Shown: positions 12,320-26,948, counted from the first letter of the stretch. The stretch: 64,000 bases of DNA from Powellomyces hirtus (GCA_025526995.1 JAHLKG010000001.1:1116001-1180000), one strand, 5' to 3'. Made by a program: numbers and translations. Notes: generated by a model not told the origin, from the sequence alone.

Positions 12320-13394
12320 ATGTTGGACTCAGTGAAGGTGGACGAACCGGCTCATGTGAGTCCAATGCAGTCACGAACTACTCCGCTGTATGAGAATTGC
12401 AGGGTTTTCTCCCCCCAAGGAAGACTCATGTTCCGGGCCTCAAGGTGTGAGCACTCATAGGTCCCAAACACTACGCCTTTGAATGATGGTGTAAAGCCTC
12501 GTCTGTTTGGGGTGTATAATGAACTGAACGCAGCGTGCTTTCCTGTGAAGGAAGAAGATCGAATGGTACTTGACACGGAACCTGGCTAGACCGCTGGATG
12601 ACGACCGGACATCGATTCAGCTTACGTTTGAACCAAAAGGGAATGGTCATGTGAAAGAAGACGAGCGTTACTATCTGGAAGATAAGCAAAATATCTGTGG
12701 TGAGACGTACTGATTCTCGTATGCCAACATGAACGCGGACTGAGATTTTTGCTTTTCCCCCAATAGTAGGATGTGGCGGCGACAAGGGATTGACTTCACA
12801 TCATATAGGTGAGTCTGCTGTCTTCTCTCGCTATGCTGTTTCTCTAGCTAATCCCTGTGAACTTTAGTGCCGTATCATTATCGCAAGTACATGCCACCAG
12901 AGATCAAATCACACTCCTCGCATGATATCGTTCTGCTCTGTGTAAAGTGCCACGATCAGTACGAGCACCACGCGACAGCGGTCAAGAAACACCTTGCTGA
13001 AAAGTACGACATCCCGCTTGACGGGCGAGGGCTGGTGACACATCCCGAAACGCGCAAACTCCATTCGGCCATCAAGGCGCTCAAGTTCTCGCAAACAAAT
13101 CACAAAATACCACCGGCTCGCGTCGCAGAGCTGGAAGCGTTCGTAAGAACCGCTTTGGCTGTTCCGGAGGAATGCGCCGAGATTCCACCGGAAATGATGG
13201 AAGAAGCGTTGACGCGACCGCAGTGGACGCGCGGAGATGATTTTGTGGAGCATGGAGAAGTTGTCGTTGGTGCCATGTCCAAAGCGGAACTGGAAGCTTT
13301 TATTTATTTCTGGCGGGCACATTTTTTGGAGCATCTAAAACCAATGTTCTTGAGCGAAACGTGGAGAGTTGATAATCCTATTCGCAATATTTGA
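12320..13394 (+). CDS. EXD2 C-terminal-domain protein lacking the exonuclease domain
   Basis: Exons 12320-12444, 12551-12699, 12767-12808 and 12868-13394 join in phase to 280 residues. The whole protein aligns with the part of EXD2 that follows its 3'-5' exonuclease domain: PLYENCRVFSPQGRLMFRASR, KKIEWYLTRNLA, YYLEDKQNICVGCG, ltshHIVPYHYRKYMPPEIK, SHDIVLLCVKCHDQYEHH, WRAHFLEHLKPMFL. The Cys pairs (CVGCG, CVKCH) and the HIVPYHYR segment suggest an HNH/treble-clef-like, metal-binding module. No DEDDy exonuclease motif lies between 12126 and 12320, so the nuclease half is absent or encoded elsewhere. Function is inferred as nucleic-acid binding only. Confidence 0.75.
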
Positions 13395-13681
13395 GGCTGT
13401 AAAATGCTTTCTTTAATGTGATCTTGGTTGTTGCGAACGCTTCTACAGCTCATTGTACCAGACTTTACTTTTGGGTCTTTGCCATCTGCCTTGTGCATTG
13501 ATACACTTGTTTAGGATGCTCGTATGATCCCTTCCGTGGCTTGCCAGTGAGGACCAGTCTGAGTCAGGCGAAGTAGGGATCGTCGCTGAGGTGCGCTGAA
13601 AGCCTCCCGGTTACTCGAAGCTCCTCTAATTCGCCAATGCAACCGCATACAGACGCTGTTCATTGAGCAGAATCTGACAAA

Positions 13682-14473
13682 ATGGCAAATCTGCTAGAAT
13701 ACAGATCCTTCTACAGAAACTGCAATCGGAAACTAGCCGGAACGTTGATCACAAGGCTTCAACAGCTATCTCCTGGACTCAAGAAGGTGGATGCCGGCCG
13801 TCATGTTGACGAGTACTTCCGATTTCTCTTCCTGAAAGCCAGGCATCAGGACTGGGATGCCAAACTCTTGTCTCCGGGACCTGTAGTGGATGTTGTCTGG
13901 CACCAGCATGTCCTCGACACGAAGCGATACCTCGAGGACACTAAGACCCTCTGCGGAAACGAAGTGCACCATGATCCTGACGGCGGAAACAGCAACATCG
14001 ACCGATCAAGACGCTACAATGCTTGTTTGGCTCTCTACGAAGTGCATTTCAAAATCTCTCCTCCGGAAGAGTTCTGGCCCCGCGAACCCGAGGTAGCCTC
14101 GCCTCCTTCGGTGCATACCGAATCCCCTGAAACAGCTCGAGTAAACCATCCCATGCCGACCAAAAGAGCGATGCCTCCCGAGTTCCACGAACAAGCCGGA
14201 GCACCATGTGGTATATCGATCAAAAAACAGAAAATGACAGAACAGATCTTCGTAAGGGAATTAAAGGGCACAACGGATGCTTTGGAGGTCGATCTCACTA
14301 CCGCTACCGTGAGCGATCTCAGAACAGCGATTGACGCAGCGGGACTTGGTCCTGCTAAGAAACAACGGATTTTTTTCGACGGGGAGCTACTGGAAGATTC
14401 GCGGAAGCTCGCAGATTATGACATTCAGAAGGAATCCACGTTGTATTTGGTGCCAAGATTGGCGGGATGCTGA
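13682..14473 (+). CDS. GRDP-type N-terminal domain fused to a ubiquitin-like domain
   Basis: Intronless, 263 residues. Residues 1-150 resemble the glycine-rich-domain-containing protein family (Pfam GRDP-like): [25 protein letters not shown] carries the conserved WHxHxLDT motif, then [17 protein letters not shown] Pro/Thr-rich linker follows. Residues about 190-260 fold as a ubiquitin-like domain: [69 protein letters not shown]. It ends in GC rather than GG, so conjugation is doubtful. The partner and role are unknown. The fusion is seen directly in one uninterrupted frame. Confidence 0.75.
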   Translation: MANLLEYRSFYRNCNRKLAGTLITRLQQLSPGLKKVDAGRHVDEYFRFLFLKARHQDWDAKLLSPGPVVDVVWHQHVLDTKRYLEDTKTLCGNEVHHDPDGGNSNIDRSRRYNACLALYEVHFKISPPEEFWPREPEVASPPSVHTESPETARVNHPMPTKRAMPPEFHEQAGAPCGISIKKQKMTEQIFVRELKGTTDALEVDLTTATVSDLRTAIDAAGLGPAKKQRIFFDGELLEDSRKLADYDIQKESTLYLVPRLAGC

Positions 14474-15098
14474 ATTGGAAAACCCCAATGCGTACACTGC
14501 ATGCCCTGACGGTATATCTGTAGCATCTGTAGGCTCCATTTGGTTGAATCATGCGCACGATGTCTTTGCTTGGCTTTGAAATATTGAACAATACACATGT
14601 ATTCCAACCGAAACCTCGATCTTGTGAGTTGTCCGACAATTCACTATTCCATCCCATTTCAGTGCTGCAAACGTAAACTCGCGATGTCTAACGTTATAAT
14701 TGGGCTGGTCTTCATTCAGTCACCGAGGCAAGCGAAGACAGACTGCCTGCACATATGCCGGTTCGAGCACGTGCCGGTGGTGCATGTAGCAAATCTAAGT
14801 CCAATGTGAGGGAATGTCGGACCTACAACGTGTTCCAGACATGGACTTGTGCAAAGGATTCGGGTGGACCATGCATAAGAACAGAGCACCAGCTGGACAC
14901 TGTCAAACCCTCGACCGTGCACAGCTACTAGGACGAATGAATTCAAGCGTGAGATGTACAAAAGATATATTGAAACATTCTACAAAAGCAAAGGATTTCC
15001 TAAAGTTATTGATCTAGCTTATGTACTATACTGTCCGCGGGCAAAGTAATGCAAAGAACGTTCAGGCAGGGGATGTATCAAATGAGAGCGGGAACAAC
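14474..15098. other. Intergenic, convergent 3' ends
   Basis: Separates two convergent genes. No ORF, repeat or RNA that I can support. Confidence 0.4.
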
Positions 15099-16547
15099 TC
15101 AGAATTGAGCGTTGGGCAGGTACCGTCGCACCCTTCCAACAACCACTTCCTGAGCTCGGTCGATCGCTTTCGTTTCCAGAATTCTATGTCCATCAACAAC
15201 AAGACCACGGGCCTTCTCTTGAAGACCTTCCTGGATACCTCTGATGATGCTCTTGATTTTGTCTGAAAGGTCGCTGACAAGACCACGCTCTCCAGGTTGA
15301 CCAGAAGCAAAGGGGTTTCCGCCAAAGACAAATTCGAGAGGACCGCGGATGTGGTCGGGAAGGTCCGAGAACACGCTCGACTCGATGGCGGTCAGATCAC
15401 GGTGAAGGGACTGGTGCAGGTTGACCTTGATGACGGCAAGACCTTGAGCGAGTTTCTGAGAGAAGAGGTTGGTGATACCACCCATGTTGGGGAGGGCCCG
15501 GTCTTGGTTTTCTTTGTTGTTGTCTCCGCCAAAAAGTCCGGAAAGCATATCAACCGCGTTATCAACACCCGCCGAGCCCAGTTCCCGGGGCGAGATATTC
15601 CCATGCAGGTAAATCTTTAGCTGGTCGATCGCTTGGTTGGTGAAAGATTCCGAAAGACCACGGTGCTTCTCGGTCAGCAGAAGCGATACTTTCTCGCGGA
15701 GAGGCGGAATGAGTTGTTTTGCCTTCTCGCGAGGGTCGAGAGCTGACGAGATGTTTTCAGAGGTTTCACTTGCGAAATTCTTTACAGCGCTCATTGCGTC
15801 ACTGATGATGCCTCGATCAGTGGGCCCCACAACGCGTTCATCGAAGTCCCGGGCGAGATCGCGGGAGGTAATGTCGTCTCCACCGAGCTCACGCGCCTGG
15901 GTCTCGTTAAGCGCGTAGCCACCATTGTTGACGGCCTGCTGATTCGCGTAACCGTAGCCACCAGTAGGAGCTGTTTGCGTCTGCTGCTGCTGCTGTTGAG
16001 GCGCATCGAGTGAGTACCCTCCGTTGCTCACGGGTTGTTGGGCACCATAGCCATATCCACCCGCCTGCGCGTTCTGCTGTGGCGTGGAAGTGGGAACAGT
16101 AGAACTCGTGGTGTGGAACGCCGAAAAGTCACCATGGAAGATCTGATCGAAAACCAGATGCACCTTGGCTTCGAGATCACCCAGCGTTGACTCTTGGAAC
16201 GATCCAATTTCACGAGAAATCATGGGCGCAAGCTCTGGCTTCATCCCTATCATGAAAGAAACATCAGATAAACATCAGAAATAATGGCGTATAATCTTGG
16301 CGGGTGCGCGTGCAGAAAACATCAAGGCTTGGAGGAAGTACCAACCATCAAGATATTGATCAATGGCTGAGACCACAAAGGCCGGCAGCTTGAATGGAAG
16401 AGCGCGGTCGCCCTCAGCGCCCTTAGCGTTGGGCTGGTCATTGAATGCTATTTGGTGGAAGAGAGCGTATTAGCATGGCGCGGAGTTGAATACTTCAACA
16501 ACCCAGACTGACGAGGGACGCAAGAAAGCACCTTGGAGAAAATCCAT
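15099..16547 (-). CDS. Hypothetical Gln-rich protein with apolipoprotein-like helical C-terminus
   Basis: Short first exon from Met 16547 (MDFLQGAF), a second exon around 16450-16350 (DQPNAKGAEGDRALPFKLPAFVVSAIDQYLD), then a long exon 16246-15099 beginning GMKPELAPMISREIGSF, spliced in phase through a Gly codon. The middle has YGY repeats and a poly-Gln tract. The C-terminal half is long amphipathic helix with repeated leucine/acid patterns (EKAKQLIPPLREKVSLLL, SDLSDKIKSIIRGIQEGL). About 420 residues. I do not recognise the family. It could coat lipid or membrane, but that is only a guess from the helix pattern. The exon 1 donor is not certain. Confidence 0.6.
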
Positions 16548-17238
16548 TGTGTGTAGACTAGAGCTGAGAGTGTGAGAGCGGTAAGTTTTGTACAGTACAG
16601 GATTTCAGTACGCTTGAAACTGAAGATTGAAGGGGAGAGAGGGTAATGGTGTTGCTTTCACTGTCACTTTGTGGTGATGTGGCACCTCATCCTACAAATA
16701 GATCTGACGTCAGAGCGATCCCATCCGTCCTTCATCGCACAGTGACGTTGAATGGACACTTTTCATCACAGCAAGCAAGGTGGGAGAACGTACTCAAATC
16801 ACTAGATAGATAGATTGATATTCTATGAAGCCATGCCGGGGACACATAGGTGTAGACACATATCATCCGTGGAGGAATATCATGGTTGGATATCAATTCA
16901 TGCGGGTGCGACTGAGTTGAGAGTACTTGCATGGCCTGCTACAAGGAGCAAGGCCCATTGAAGGTCTCAGGAGGCAGAGGTACTATAGAGGAGATCAGGT
17001 CAAAAGGATTAGAGGAAGGATGACATCCATGGCGCTACCTCCAGCTCGCAAGTTGTTGTGCAGCGCGAGGGGGGCGTGTCACCTGTCAATTTTGGGCTCA
17101 ACGTGTTTGATTGACAGCATCTCGGGAATTGTGACAACTGCCAGCACCCCAGATGCCTGCCCAGGCCCATCAGAGATCTTCTGAACCTAAGTTTACATCA
17201 CACATAAAGCTGCGCCGGTCGCCGCACCACCACGCGGC
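16548..17238. other. Intergenic between two divergent genes
   Basis: Upstream of both the Gln-rich protein gene (minus) and WDR24 (plus). It has a short GATA-type tract (agatagatagattgatat, near 16805). No gene seen. Confidence 0.4.
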
Positions 17239-20200
17239 ATGAAAAAGGCAGCCGTCCTGACGAGCGTTGCAGCAGGCTCCAATGGCTCGACAGCACGGCG
17301 GGACCTGCCTCCGTCAGCCCAGCTTGCTCAACCAGTGCAGCACCATGTGTCTCCGCTTCGCCTTCGGCTAACAGGACAACTGACCTCGGTAGCTGCTAGC
17401 GCGGATATGGATTGGGCAGTAGTCGCAGGGCGGGAAGTGCTCAAGATCATTGCCATCTATAGCGATGATGTCAAGGAAGTGCTCAACCTCCGCGCTGGTG
17501 CCAAAATGAGTACAAACTTTGCCATTCAGGACGTCAAGTGGGGAAACTCGTTTGCCAAGAGTACGGTCGCAACTGCCGCCTCGAACGGTGCTGTTGTTAT
17601 ATGGGATTTGAATCGTCCCAACGTCCACAAGCTCGAGCGCATATTGACTGAACATACACGAGCTGTAAATCGTATTAGCTTCCATCCCACTGAACCAGTA
17701 CTGCTCCTCAGCGCCTCTCAAGATGGCTCTATGCGGCTGTGGGTCAGTATGCAACAATAAAGTATCCGACCATGCGAAAGGTGATGAAGCTTATCGCTTG
17801 CTGCAGGACTTGAGAGCAAAGAGCATTGCACGGAATGCATTCGAAGGACGCGCTGAAAGCGTAAGAGATGTTCAATTCTCCCCCACCAACCCATACGAGT
17901 TTGTGGCCGCGTTTGAGAATGGCAGTATCCAGGTGCGCACGTTTGCTTGCGCAGGTGCATGTGACTGAATTGTGGCACTCATGTGCGTTTCCTGACGTCT
18001 CTGTAGAAATGGGACATCCGATTTCCCACGCAGCACGAGCGCAAGTGGAACGCTCACAATGGACTGGCCCTAACTGTTGACTGGCATCCAGACGGGCGAC
18101 TTGCAGCTAGTGGAGGCCGTGACCGGCTGATCAAGGTCCGTTCGCGCATCTTTGAATAGCTGTATGGTCTTTTATCAAAATTTACGATTCTTGCAGGTCT
18201 GGGACATGAAATCTGAAAGCCGCCTTCCGCTGTATACGATATCAACAATTGCCCCTGTCGCCCGCGTCAGTTGGCGACCGGGAAGCGATACTCAGCTTGC
18301 TAGTTGCGCACTTGCAACGGACTATGCAATCCATCTGTGGGATCTTGCTCGACCCTATATCGCCAACCAGAGTTTGGAAGCGCATGATGGAGTCACGACC
18401 GGTAAACCGCTCCCGGCCAGCCTTTGCGCGAGATTTTTCACTCTAACTCTTCGTTTGAACAGGACTGCTCTGGCGTGACCCAAACATTATCTGGTCCTGT
18501 TCCAAAGACCGTTCTTTTGCACGGCATGACATAAGAGCGCATGCGTACCGTCCTTTGAGTTGTCTCAACACATCTGCCTCTGCGTGGAATGTCGACGGTG
18601 AACTTACATTTGCGATCGACGAACGGCCGATACTCTCTTCCGCCATCACTGCTACAACCTCCACGTCCTTGCCTGGGACTGCTGCACTCGCAAATGGGCC
18701 GAACACCACTGGATCTGATGGAGTTGACACGACTACATCATCTGATGAGTCGAGGTTGGGTCTACCACCACCAATACCGGCCACTGCTTTGACACAAGGT
18801 GTGGCAGCGGCAGCAGTTGCGGCTGCTACGTCGTCCTATTATCCACTTCGACGTGCATTGAGAAAGCCTCCAGAGAAAGTTGTAGGTGACGAGAAGGTAC
18901 GCTAAATAGTGCTCTCTAAATGCAGCATAACATCATGAAACCTCATGGTGTTATACGTTCTTCGGTTGCTTGTCTGAATAGATCGCCCAATACAAACCAC
19001 GTCAGCGCACTGGGATTGCTGACACGGACACGTTTGACGTGGATGCTTTCATCGCGTTTGCTACGGATCTGCAACTCGATCATACGGATATCTGGACATC
19101 CTGTGATATCAACGCCCAGCTAGCTCTGGACCTCGGTCTTCTACGCACTGCACAAACATGGAAGATCATACAGCTGCTATATGGCGGCAGAAATCCGGGA
19201 GCGCCAGAACCCAGCAACCTCTCGGCCTTGTTCCGGGGTGCCCCTGACAAACATCCCAATCACCATCCCTCCAACAGCTCGCTCTCGTCACATCAACAAT
19301 CTCCGGGTCACGTCACACCCTCAGCAGCCAGGGCACTCGAAGCTCTTTTTGCACCCTTGGAAAGTACTCAATCGCAGGCATACGATGGAAATGCGCTTGG
19401 TGAGCTCTAGGAGCATATCCACCTATCCCTTTCATTTGCTCATGTTCTCGTGTTAGACGTACCTGCCACGGGACTTTCGGTCCGCAGTGACACGATCATT
19501 GGAACCAACGGCTTTCTGGAACCTCAGAACAGGCGTCTCACTGTCGGCAGTTCGCATTCCGACTCTGCTCTCCTCAAAGATAATCAGGAATCTGCAGACC
19601 CGGCTCTCAACAAGTCAGACAACTGGGTTGATACTTATGCGACTGTGCATCGCACCGACAAGTTCAATTCAGCACCCCAAACGCCAGCGCATAATAGTCC
19701 TTTTCAAGTAACTGATCGTCCACTAGACTTGGACAACAATAACGACATCGAGAACACGGTACCGGCTAGCGCAAGACCGCTGTCTGGGCATCATCGTCAA
19801 ACTCAAGTACAAAGTCAACGCCCTCACCATGACAATGGTCAGACTTCAGGACGGTATAGCGATGAACACGAGGAGGACGAGGAGGACGGCTATTTAGACA
19901 CGCCAGATGGGTCCTCATCAGATTCTGAGTCGTCATTTACCTACGGTCTTAAAGTCGGCGCGGGACGGCGGACCCTTGCACGATTTGGAATTGGCACGCG
20001 CCCCCCAGTCAGCGACAAAGGCAGTCATGCAAGCAAGCACACGACCAATACCATTGGGCGGTCTTTCCCAAGAAACCGAAGACGATCCCAGTTTAGTGCC
20101 AGTACTCTTCCTACCAACAACAACAGCTCAGATAACATCAATCATGCATCGGTTCCGCCTCGCGATGTTGTGCTGGCGCCTTGGAACCATGAGCCGGTGG

Positions 20201-20984
20201 TGCGAGATGCTCTCAGCTACTACGCCGAACAGGTAGTCTGCACGTTCTGGGGTTGAGTTCCCTGTCATGATTACTCATCAATCGTGTCTTGACTACCACA
20301 GGGTAATGTTCAGATGTGCGTCTCGATTATTCTCGTGCTGGGCGACCTCATCCGGGTAGATGAGAAAATGGAAGAGCTATGGTTCTGGTCGTATATCGGT
20401 ACGCACATGTCCCTTCCACCAGTCGGCTTCTCTCGATCGCTCATTGACTTGCCCGCAAATAGATCTTCTCCACCGGTTCAAGCTCTGGAGTCCTGCCACA
20501 GCCGTGATACGCGCCGCCCGCATCCCATCAGTCAGGGCCCGAAACCAGGAATCGACAACCATCCACACGATCTGCAATCATTGCTCAAAGCCGATGCTCA
20601 CGTCCACCCCCGGTGCGCCAAATTGGGCATGCGAGCATTGCGGGCGATTAGTCAACCCGTGTTCGTTGTGGTGAGTCTCACTGTTAGCGTATTGCGAGCA
20701 TTTTTGTTGCTTCTTGCCAAATGGGAATCCATAACCGTGACCTTTTCTCCTGCAGTCATAAAACCACAAAAGGCTTGTATGTCTGGTGTCAAGGCTGCAC
20801 GCATGGTGGTCACCTGGCGTGTCTAACAGGTGCGTGCATATTCACTCCCATTTCGAGGCCGGGGTTTCCTCATATCTGCTTCACCCTTGTAGACTGGTTC
20901 TCAAACGACCTGGAATGCTGCACGGGATGCGGGCACCAATGTCTTTCCAGGCAGTTTAGCATGGGCGTCGATGTTGTTGGTTGA
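17239..20984 (+). CDS. WDR24: WDR24 / Rtc1-like subunit of the SEA (GATOR2) complex
   Basis: N-terminal WD40 propeller and C-terminal RING-like zinc domain, as in WDR24/Sea2, which works in the SEACAT/GATOR2 complex at the vacuole or lysosome to relay amino-acid signals to TORC1. Met 17239 opens exon 1 to about 17740. WD repeats follow over several exons: SNGAVVIWDLNR, HTRAVNRISFHP, SASQDGSMRLW, WNAHNGLALTVDWHPDGRLAASGGRD, LATDYAIHLWDLARP. A Ser/Thr-rich region (about 18560-20150) and an alpha-solenoid-like stretch lead to the terminal zinc domain: HKTTKGLYVWCQGCTHGGHLACL, then LECCTGCGHQC, close to human WDR24 in Cys/His spacing. Exon borders between 17740 and 20900 are approximate. Confidence 0.85.
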
Positions 20985-21252
20985 GGGAAATTTGCCATTG
21001 ATGCATTGACCCTGCTCCCGGCTTGACTGTAGATTTTTGTGACGTTGTTCATCTTTCGACCGTCACGAGTTGTATATAAATTGTATTTACAGGGAGAAAA
21101 AGCATTTCTGTGAGGTGTGTGATGTAACTATTTCAAGAATACTAGATAGCAGATAGTGTGTGTGCGCGACTATGGAGGTGGTGGTGACGAGAGCATGTGT
21201 CTGATGCGAAGTTGAAGAATAAATAAGAAGGGAAAAGGCATGATGACGTGAC

Positions 21253-22478
<1,226 letters not shown>

Positions 22479-22883
22479 TGTTGTGAACCGTTACAAGATA
22501 CGAGGGGAGAGCCTTCCTTCAAGCAGTGGGGTACGATCGGTCGGGATTTGTTGGGCTAGAGACTGCAGTACCGCTTCGCTTTGGTTTCCAAAGAAATAGC
22601 AAAATGTCAATTGTCAAAATGGGAAGAAATTTCAGGAAGGCTGCTTACGCGCATTCTTTCTTTTTAGATGATGCCACATTCAGGATCTGGTGCACGGCCA
22701 TTTTGAAATGGTCAAATCAAACAAACTATTTAATCGAAAGCCTAGCTCAACTCAGTATGAGAATCTAATCCAACACAATCTAAAATAAAACCACCAAAAA
22801 CATCCTTTTGAAAATGACGATAAACAAACTAACATAGAGATGTTTCCATTCCCAAGTCCGCCATACGATATGGAAAGTACACT
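22479..22883. other. Intergenic
   Basis: Upstream of DIM1 (minus) and downstream of ADE6 (minus). AT-rich from 22690 to 22850. Nothing recognised. Confidence 0.4.
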
Positions 22884-25800
22884 CTAGGCGCTCCTATTCA
22901 AAACCCATCGTCTAGCGTTCCAGAACATTTTAATCCAAGGCGCCCAATCCGCACCATCCTTCTGCGGTACAATGTCGCTATTATCCCACGTGTTTGCAGA
23001 CTTTCGCACAACGCGCTCGGGATGCGGCATGATGGCCAGCACCCGGCCATTGCTCGCAGTCACGCCTGTGATACCCTGTGGGGATCCGTTCGGGTTGGCA
23101 GGGTACTGCGTCGCTACTTCTCCCTTGTTTGTGACGAAGCGAGCTGCAACGATGCTGGTGTCAATGTTCCCCGACGCAAACTCGGCACGGCCTTCACCGT
23201 GGGCTACAGCGATGGGAATGCGAGATCCCTTCATTCCATCGAAGAAAAGAGAATCCGAATTTGTGATTTCAACGACCGCGACACGGGCTTCAAACTGCTC
23301 TGACTTGTTGCGGACAAATCGAGGCCAGTTCTCTGTTCCTGGGATGATGGGCGCCAAAGCAGCAAGCATTTGGCACCCGTTGCAGATACCAATCGTGAAC
23401 GTGTCGTTTCGGTTGAAGTAGTTCTGGAACAAGGTCCGTGCATCGGTGTTCAACAAGATGGATTTCGCCCAGCCAGCGCCGGCGCCGAGCACGTCGCCGT
23501 ATGAGAAGCCGCCCGGGCACGCCAATCCCACAAACTCGTCGAGATTCGGAATGCTCTTGCTGAGAATGTCGGTCATGTGAACGTCGACGGCAGTAAAGCC
23601 CGCAGAGTGGAATGCAAAGGCCATTTCGCCGTAGCTGTTAACTCCTTGTTCGCGGAGAATCGCGACCTTGGGACGCACAGCCGATGGCGACTTGATGAGT
23701 GGCGCAATTTCGGTCTGCTCCCTGTCGAGATCGAACGACAGAGCGGTAGCAAGTCCCGGGTCGCTCCGGTCCAGCAGTGCATCGTATTCTGATTGCGCAG
23801 ATTCCGGGTCATCGCGGAGGCTCTGAATTTTGTAAGAGGTCTCGGCCCAACGCCTGTGGTATGCAGTGCGGGAACCTTGCAGACGGACCGTATTGCCCCA
23901 ACGGAACACAATGTCATCAGAGCCGGGAGCGCCAACCGCGGCGATCGTGTGAAGATGCTTATGCGCTGGGTAGCCGGCCTCCTCAAACACGGCTTGCACA
24001 GCAGCCACGTCGCTTTCGCGGACCTGAATAACAGCTCCAAGTTCTTCATTGAAGATTGCGGCTACTGGGTCTGCGCCGGCAAGGGGAGATAGATCGACAT
24101 CAACGCCGACATGCCCGGCAAAGCACATCTCTGCTACCGTCGCAAATAATCCTCCATCTGAACGGTCATGGTAGGCGAGGACTAGTCCGTTGGTGCGTGC
24201 CTTCTGTATAGCTGTCCAGAATGCGGCGACCGCGCGGACGTCTTCAACATCAGGTGTTTCGGTTCCGACTTGGTTGTACACCTGCGCGAGACAAGATCCG
24301 CCCAGACGCTCTTTGCCGCAACCAAGGTCAATCAGCATGAGCACTGTTGCACCGTGGTCTGTGCGGATCTGTGGCGTCAACGTTCTTCGAATATCATCAA
24401 CAGGTCCATAAGCAGTGATTATAAGACTGAGGGGAGATGTCACTGATTTAGCTTTCCCATCCGCATCTGTCCACTTTTGCTTCATCGACATGGAATCCTT
24501 GCCCACCGGAATAGTAAGGCCTAGTTTCGGGCATAGGTCAAGCCCGACGGCTTGGACAGCAGAGTACAAAGCTGCTCCTTCACCGGGGTGGTCGGCAGCA
24601 GACATCCAGTTGGCGCTCAAACGCACTGTTTCGAGCTTTTCGACGTTGGCGGCCGCAAGGTTCGTCAAAGATTCAGCAACGGCCATGCGCGCAGATGCTG
24701 CAGCGTTGACTAGGGCAGCGGGAGTGCGCTCACCCATAGCCATAGCCTGTCCCGTGAATCCTTCGTAGCTGGAGGCAATCACAGCCACGTCAGCCACGGG
24801 CACCTGCCAAGGTCCAACCATTTGATCGCGCGCCACCAAACCAGTCACAGTTCGGTCTCCGATGGTGATCAGGAACCCCTTGGACGCTACGGTAGGGAGG
24901 GAGAGGATGCGGTCGGCCGCGTCTTCCAAACCAGCGCCAAGTGGCATCTGGAACGCGGGTCGGTCGGGTACAAGCGTTTGCGCAGTGCGATGCATTTTCG
25001 GTGGTTTGCCAAATAAAGTTGACATGGGAAGATCGATGGGGGTGGTGCCCAACAGCGAGTCAACCAATTTAAGCGTCTTCTCCACGGTAGCCACTCCAAC
25101 GACGGCATAAGGACATCTCTCGCGTTTGCAGATATCCTCAAAACGGCTCAAATCTTTGGGGTCCACCGCAAGCACGTATCTTTCCTGAGACTCATTGCAC
25201 CAGATCTCCATGGGACTCATTCGCGGGTCATCGCACGGTACATCACGAAGCTGGAATATCGCACCCAGGTCCGAGTCATGAACGATTTCCGGAAGTGCGT
25301 TGGAGAGACCACCGGCGCCAACGTCATGAATGGCAACCACTGGGGTATCATCTCCGTACGATGTACAGGTGTCGATCACTTGTTGCGCACGTCGCTGCAT
25401 CTCCGGGTTTTCTCGCTGCACGGACGCAAAGTCGAGCTCCGCGGAACTCTGCCCAGAACTCATTGACGAGGCAGCACCACCGCCAAGACCGATCAACATA
25501 GAGGGTCCTCCCAGCACGACCAGTTTTGCTCCGGGTTGAATCTTCTTCTTAAACACGTGCATGGGACGAACGGAACCCATTCCCCCTGCAATCATGATGG
25601 GCTTGTGATATCCACGCAACTCCGTCCCGCCGTCCGCAGTAAACACTCGGTCTTCAAAGGTGCGGAAATAACCTGTCAAGCTTGGTCTTCCAAACTCGTT
25701 GTTGAAGGCAGCTCCACCGAGAGGCGCCTCAATCATGATGTCCAGTGGGGAAGCAATGTGGCCTGGGCGGCCGGGATCTTCAGTAGTCTCCCACGGCTGC

Positions 25801-26948
25801 ACAAATTCGGGGATTCGCAGGTTCGAGACGGTGAAGCCTGTGAGGCCAGCTTTTGGTTTGGAACCTTGTCCGACAGCACCCTCGTCGCGGATCTCGCCTC
25901 CAGATCCTGTTGATGCACCGGGAAATGGTGAGACTGCGGTTGGGTGATTGTGCGTCTCTACTTTAGCAAGGGTGTGCAGCAGCTCCACATTTGTGCCGTA
26001 TGTAAAATTGTTGGTTGGATCTGCGGCAAAACGCATTCCGCGGGGTCCGGCAAGTACAGCAGCATTGTCCGAATATGCCGAGATAACGTGCTCGGGATGA
26101 AGCTTGTACGTGTTTTTGATCATTGCGAAGAGTGACTCATCCTTGTCCTCGCCGTCGATGGTCCAAGACGCGCCAAAAATCTTGTGTCGGCAGTGCTCAG
26201 AGTTGACTTGCGCAAACATCATGAGTTCGACATCCGTTGGGTTTCGCGGAGGAGCACCGTTCTGCGGGTGAAGGAAGGCCTGCACGAGATATTCGATCTC
26301 GTCATCAGCCAGGGCGAGACCCCAAGTTTTGTTGGCTTCTGCCAGCACGGCGCGCGGGTTTCCGCCAGGTGTAGCAGCCGCAGCAAGAAGATCAACAGAT
26401 TTTAGCGGTGCGGGAGAGCCAGTGTTGAAAAGAAGCGTTTCCTTTGGAATCTCGCAGAGAATTGTTTGTGTCATGCGATCATGAATGCAGTTTGCGAAGA
26501 GGATGCTGTCGACAACACTTGACGCCGAGTCCGTGGAGTAAAAGTACGCGGTGCCGCGCTCGATGCGAGTGACGAGCGGCCCGAGGCCACATGTGCGAGC
26601 AATGTCTGTAGCCTTGGATGACCAAGGGGAGATTGTTCCGTGACGCGGGAGGACCAGCGCCATGTTCGGGATGGGGGACTGCGAGGAACTCACGAGAGCC
26701 TCCAGTTTTTCTGCGTCGGCCGGAGAAGGGGTGGGCTGCAACGACCCATACCGCAAGAGCGATTCGAGAGTAGTTTTGGCATCGCGCAAATTGTCGGGAG
26801 AGAGCGAGTCGAAGAGCGGCGTCGTTTGTACAAAATGCACATGGAATGCCGCAAGAGCCGTGATGCGAGGTTCCACCTTTTGCAGTGAGGCCAAGACTTG
26901 TCCTTGCCTCTGCTTCGAGAGCGCGTGTGAGCCGGGAAGGACGAGCAT
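22884..26948 (-). CDS. ADE6: Phosphoribosylformylglycinamidine (FGAM) synthase
   Basis: Catalyses step 4 of de novo purine synthesis: FGAR + glutamine + ATP to FGAM. One uninterrupted frame of 1,354 residues, the usual length for the large eukaryotic single-chain enzyme. N-terminal domain and linker, then two AIRS-type ATP-binding halves ([88 protein letters not shown]). The C-terminal class I glutaminase has the Cys nucleophile in [12 protein letters not shown], the [11 protein letters not shown] block and the His/Glu of [11 protein letters not shown]. The first Met (26948) precedes the domain directly. Unlike most neighbours it has no intron. Confidence 0.95.
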   Translation of the reverse strand: MLVLPGSHALSKQRQGQVLASLQKVEPRITALAAFHVHFVQTTPLFDSLSPDNLRDAKTTLESLLRYGSLQPTPSPADAEKLEALVSSSQSPIPNMALVLPRHGTISPWSSKATDIARTCGLGPLVTRIERGTAYFYSTDSASSVVDSILFANCIHDRMTQTILCEIPKETLLFNTGSPAPLKSVDLLAAAATPGGNPRAVLAEANKTWGLALADDEIEYLVQAFLHPQNGAPPRNPTDVELMMFAQVNSEHCRHKIFGASWTIDGEDKDESLFAMIKNTYKLHPEHVISAYSDNAAVLAGPRGMRFAADPTNNFTYGTNVELLHTLAKVETHNHPTAVSPFPGASTGSGGEIRDEGAVGQGSKPKAGLTGFTVSNLRIPEFVQPWETTEDPGRPGHIASPLDIMIEAPLGGAAFNNEFGRPSLTGYFRTFEDRVFTADGGTELRGYHKPIMIAGGMGSVRPMHVFKKKIQPGAKLVVLGGPSMLIGLGGGAASSMSSGQSSAELDFASVQRENPEMQRRAQQVIDTCTSYGDDTPVVAIHDVGAGGLSNALPEIVHDSDLGAIFQLRDVPCDDPRMSPMEIWCNESQERYVLAVDPKDLSRFEDICKRERCPYAVVGVATVEKTLKLVDSLLGTTPIDLPMSTLFGKPPKMHRTAQTLVPDRPAFQMPLGAGLEDAADRILSLPTVASKGFLITIGDRTVTGLVARDQMVGPWQVPVADVAVIASSYEGFTGQAMAMGERTPAALVNAAASARMAVAESLTNLAAANVEKLETVRLSANWMSAADHPGEGAALYSAVQAVGLDLCPKLGLTIPVGKDSMSMKQKWTDADGKAKSVTSPLSLIITAYGPVDDIRRTLTPQIRTDHGATVLMLIDLGCGKERLGGSCLAQVYNQVGTETPDVEDVRAVAAFWTAIQKARTNGLVLAYHDRSDGGLFATVAEMCFAGHVGVDVDLSPLAGADPVAAIFNEELGAVIQVRESDVAAVQAVFEEAGYPAHKHLHTIAAVGAPGSDDIVFRWGNTVRLQGSRTAYHRRWAETSYKIQSLRDDPESAQSEYDALLDRSDPGLATALSFDLDREQTEIAPLIKSPSAVRPKVAILREQGVNSYGEMAFAFHSAGFTAVDVHMTDILSKSIPNLDEFVGLACPGGFSYGDVLGAGAGWAKSILLNTDARTLFQNYFNRNDTFTIGICNGCQMLAALAPIIPGTENWPRFVRNKSEQFEARVAVVEITNSDSLFFDGMKGSRIPIAVAHGEGRAEFASGNIDTSIVAARFVTNKGEVATQYPANPNGSPQGITGVTASNGRVLAIMPHPERVVRKSANTWDNSDIVPQKDGADWAPWIKMFWNARRWVLNRSA

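Noticed and set aside
22972..26400. Long plus-strand frames antisense to ADE6
   Set aside because: Shadows of a strongly biased coding frame; no family features.
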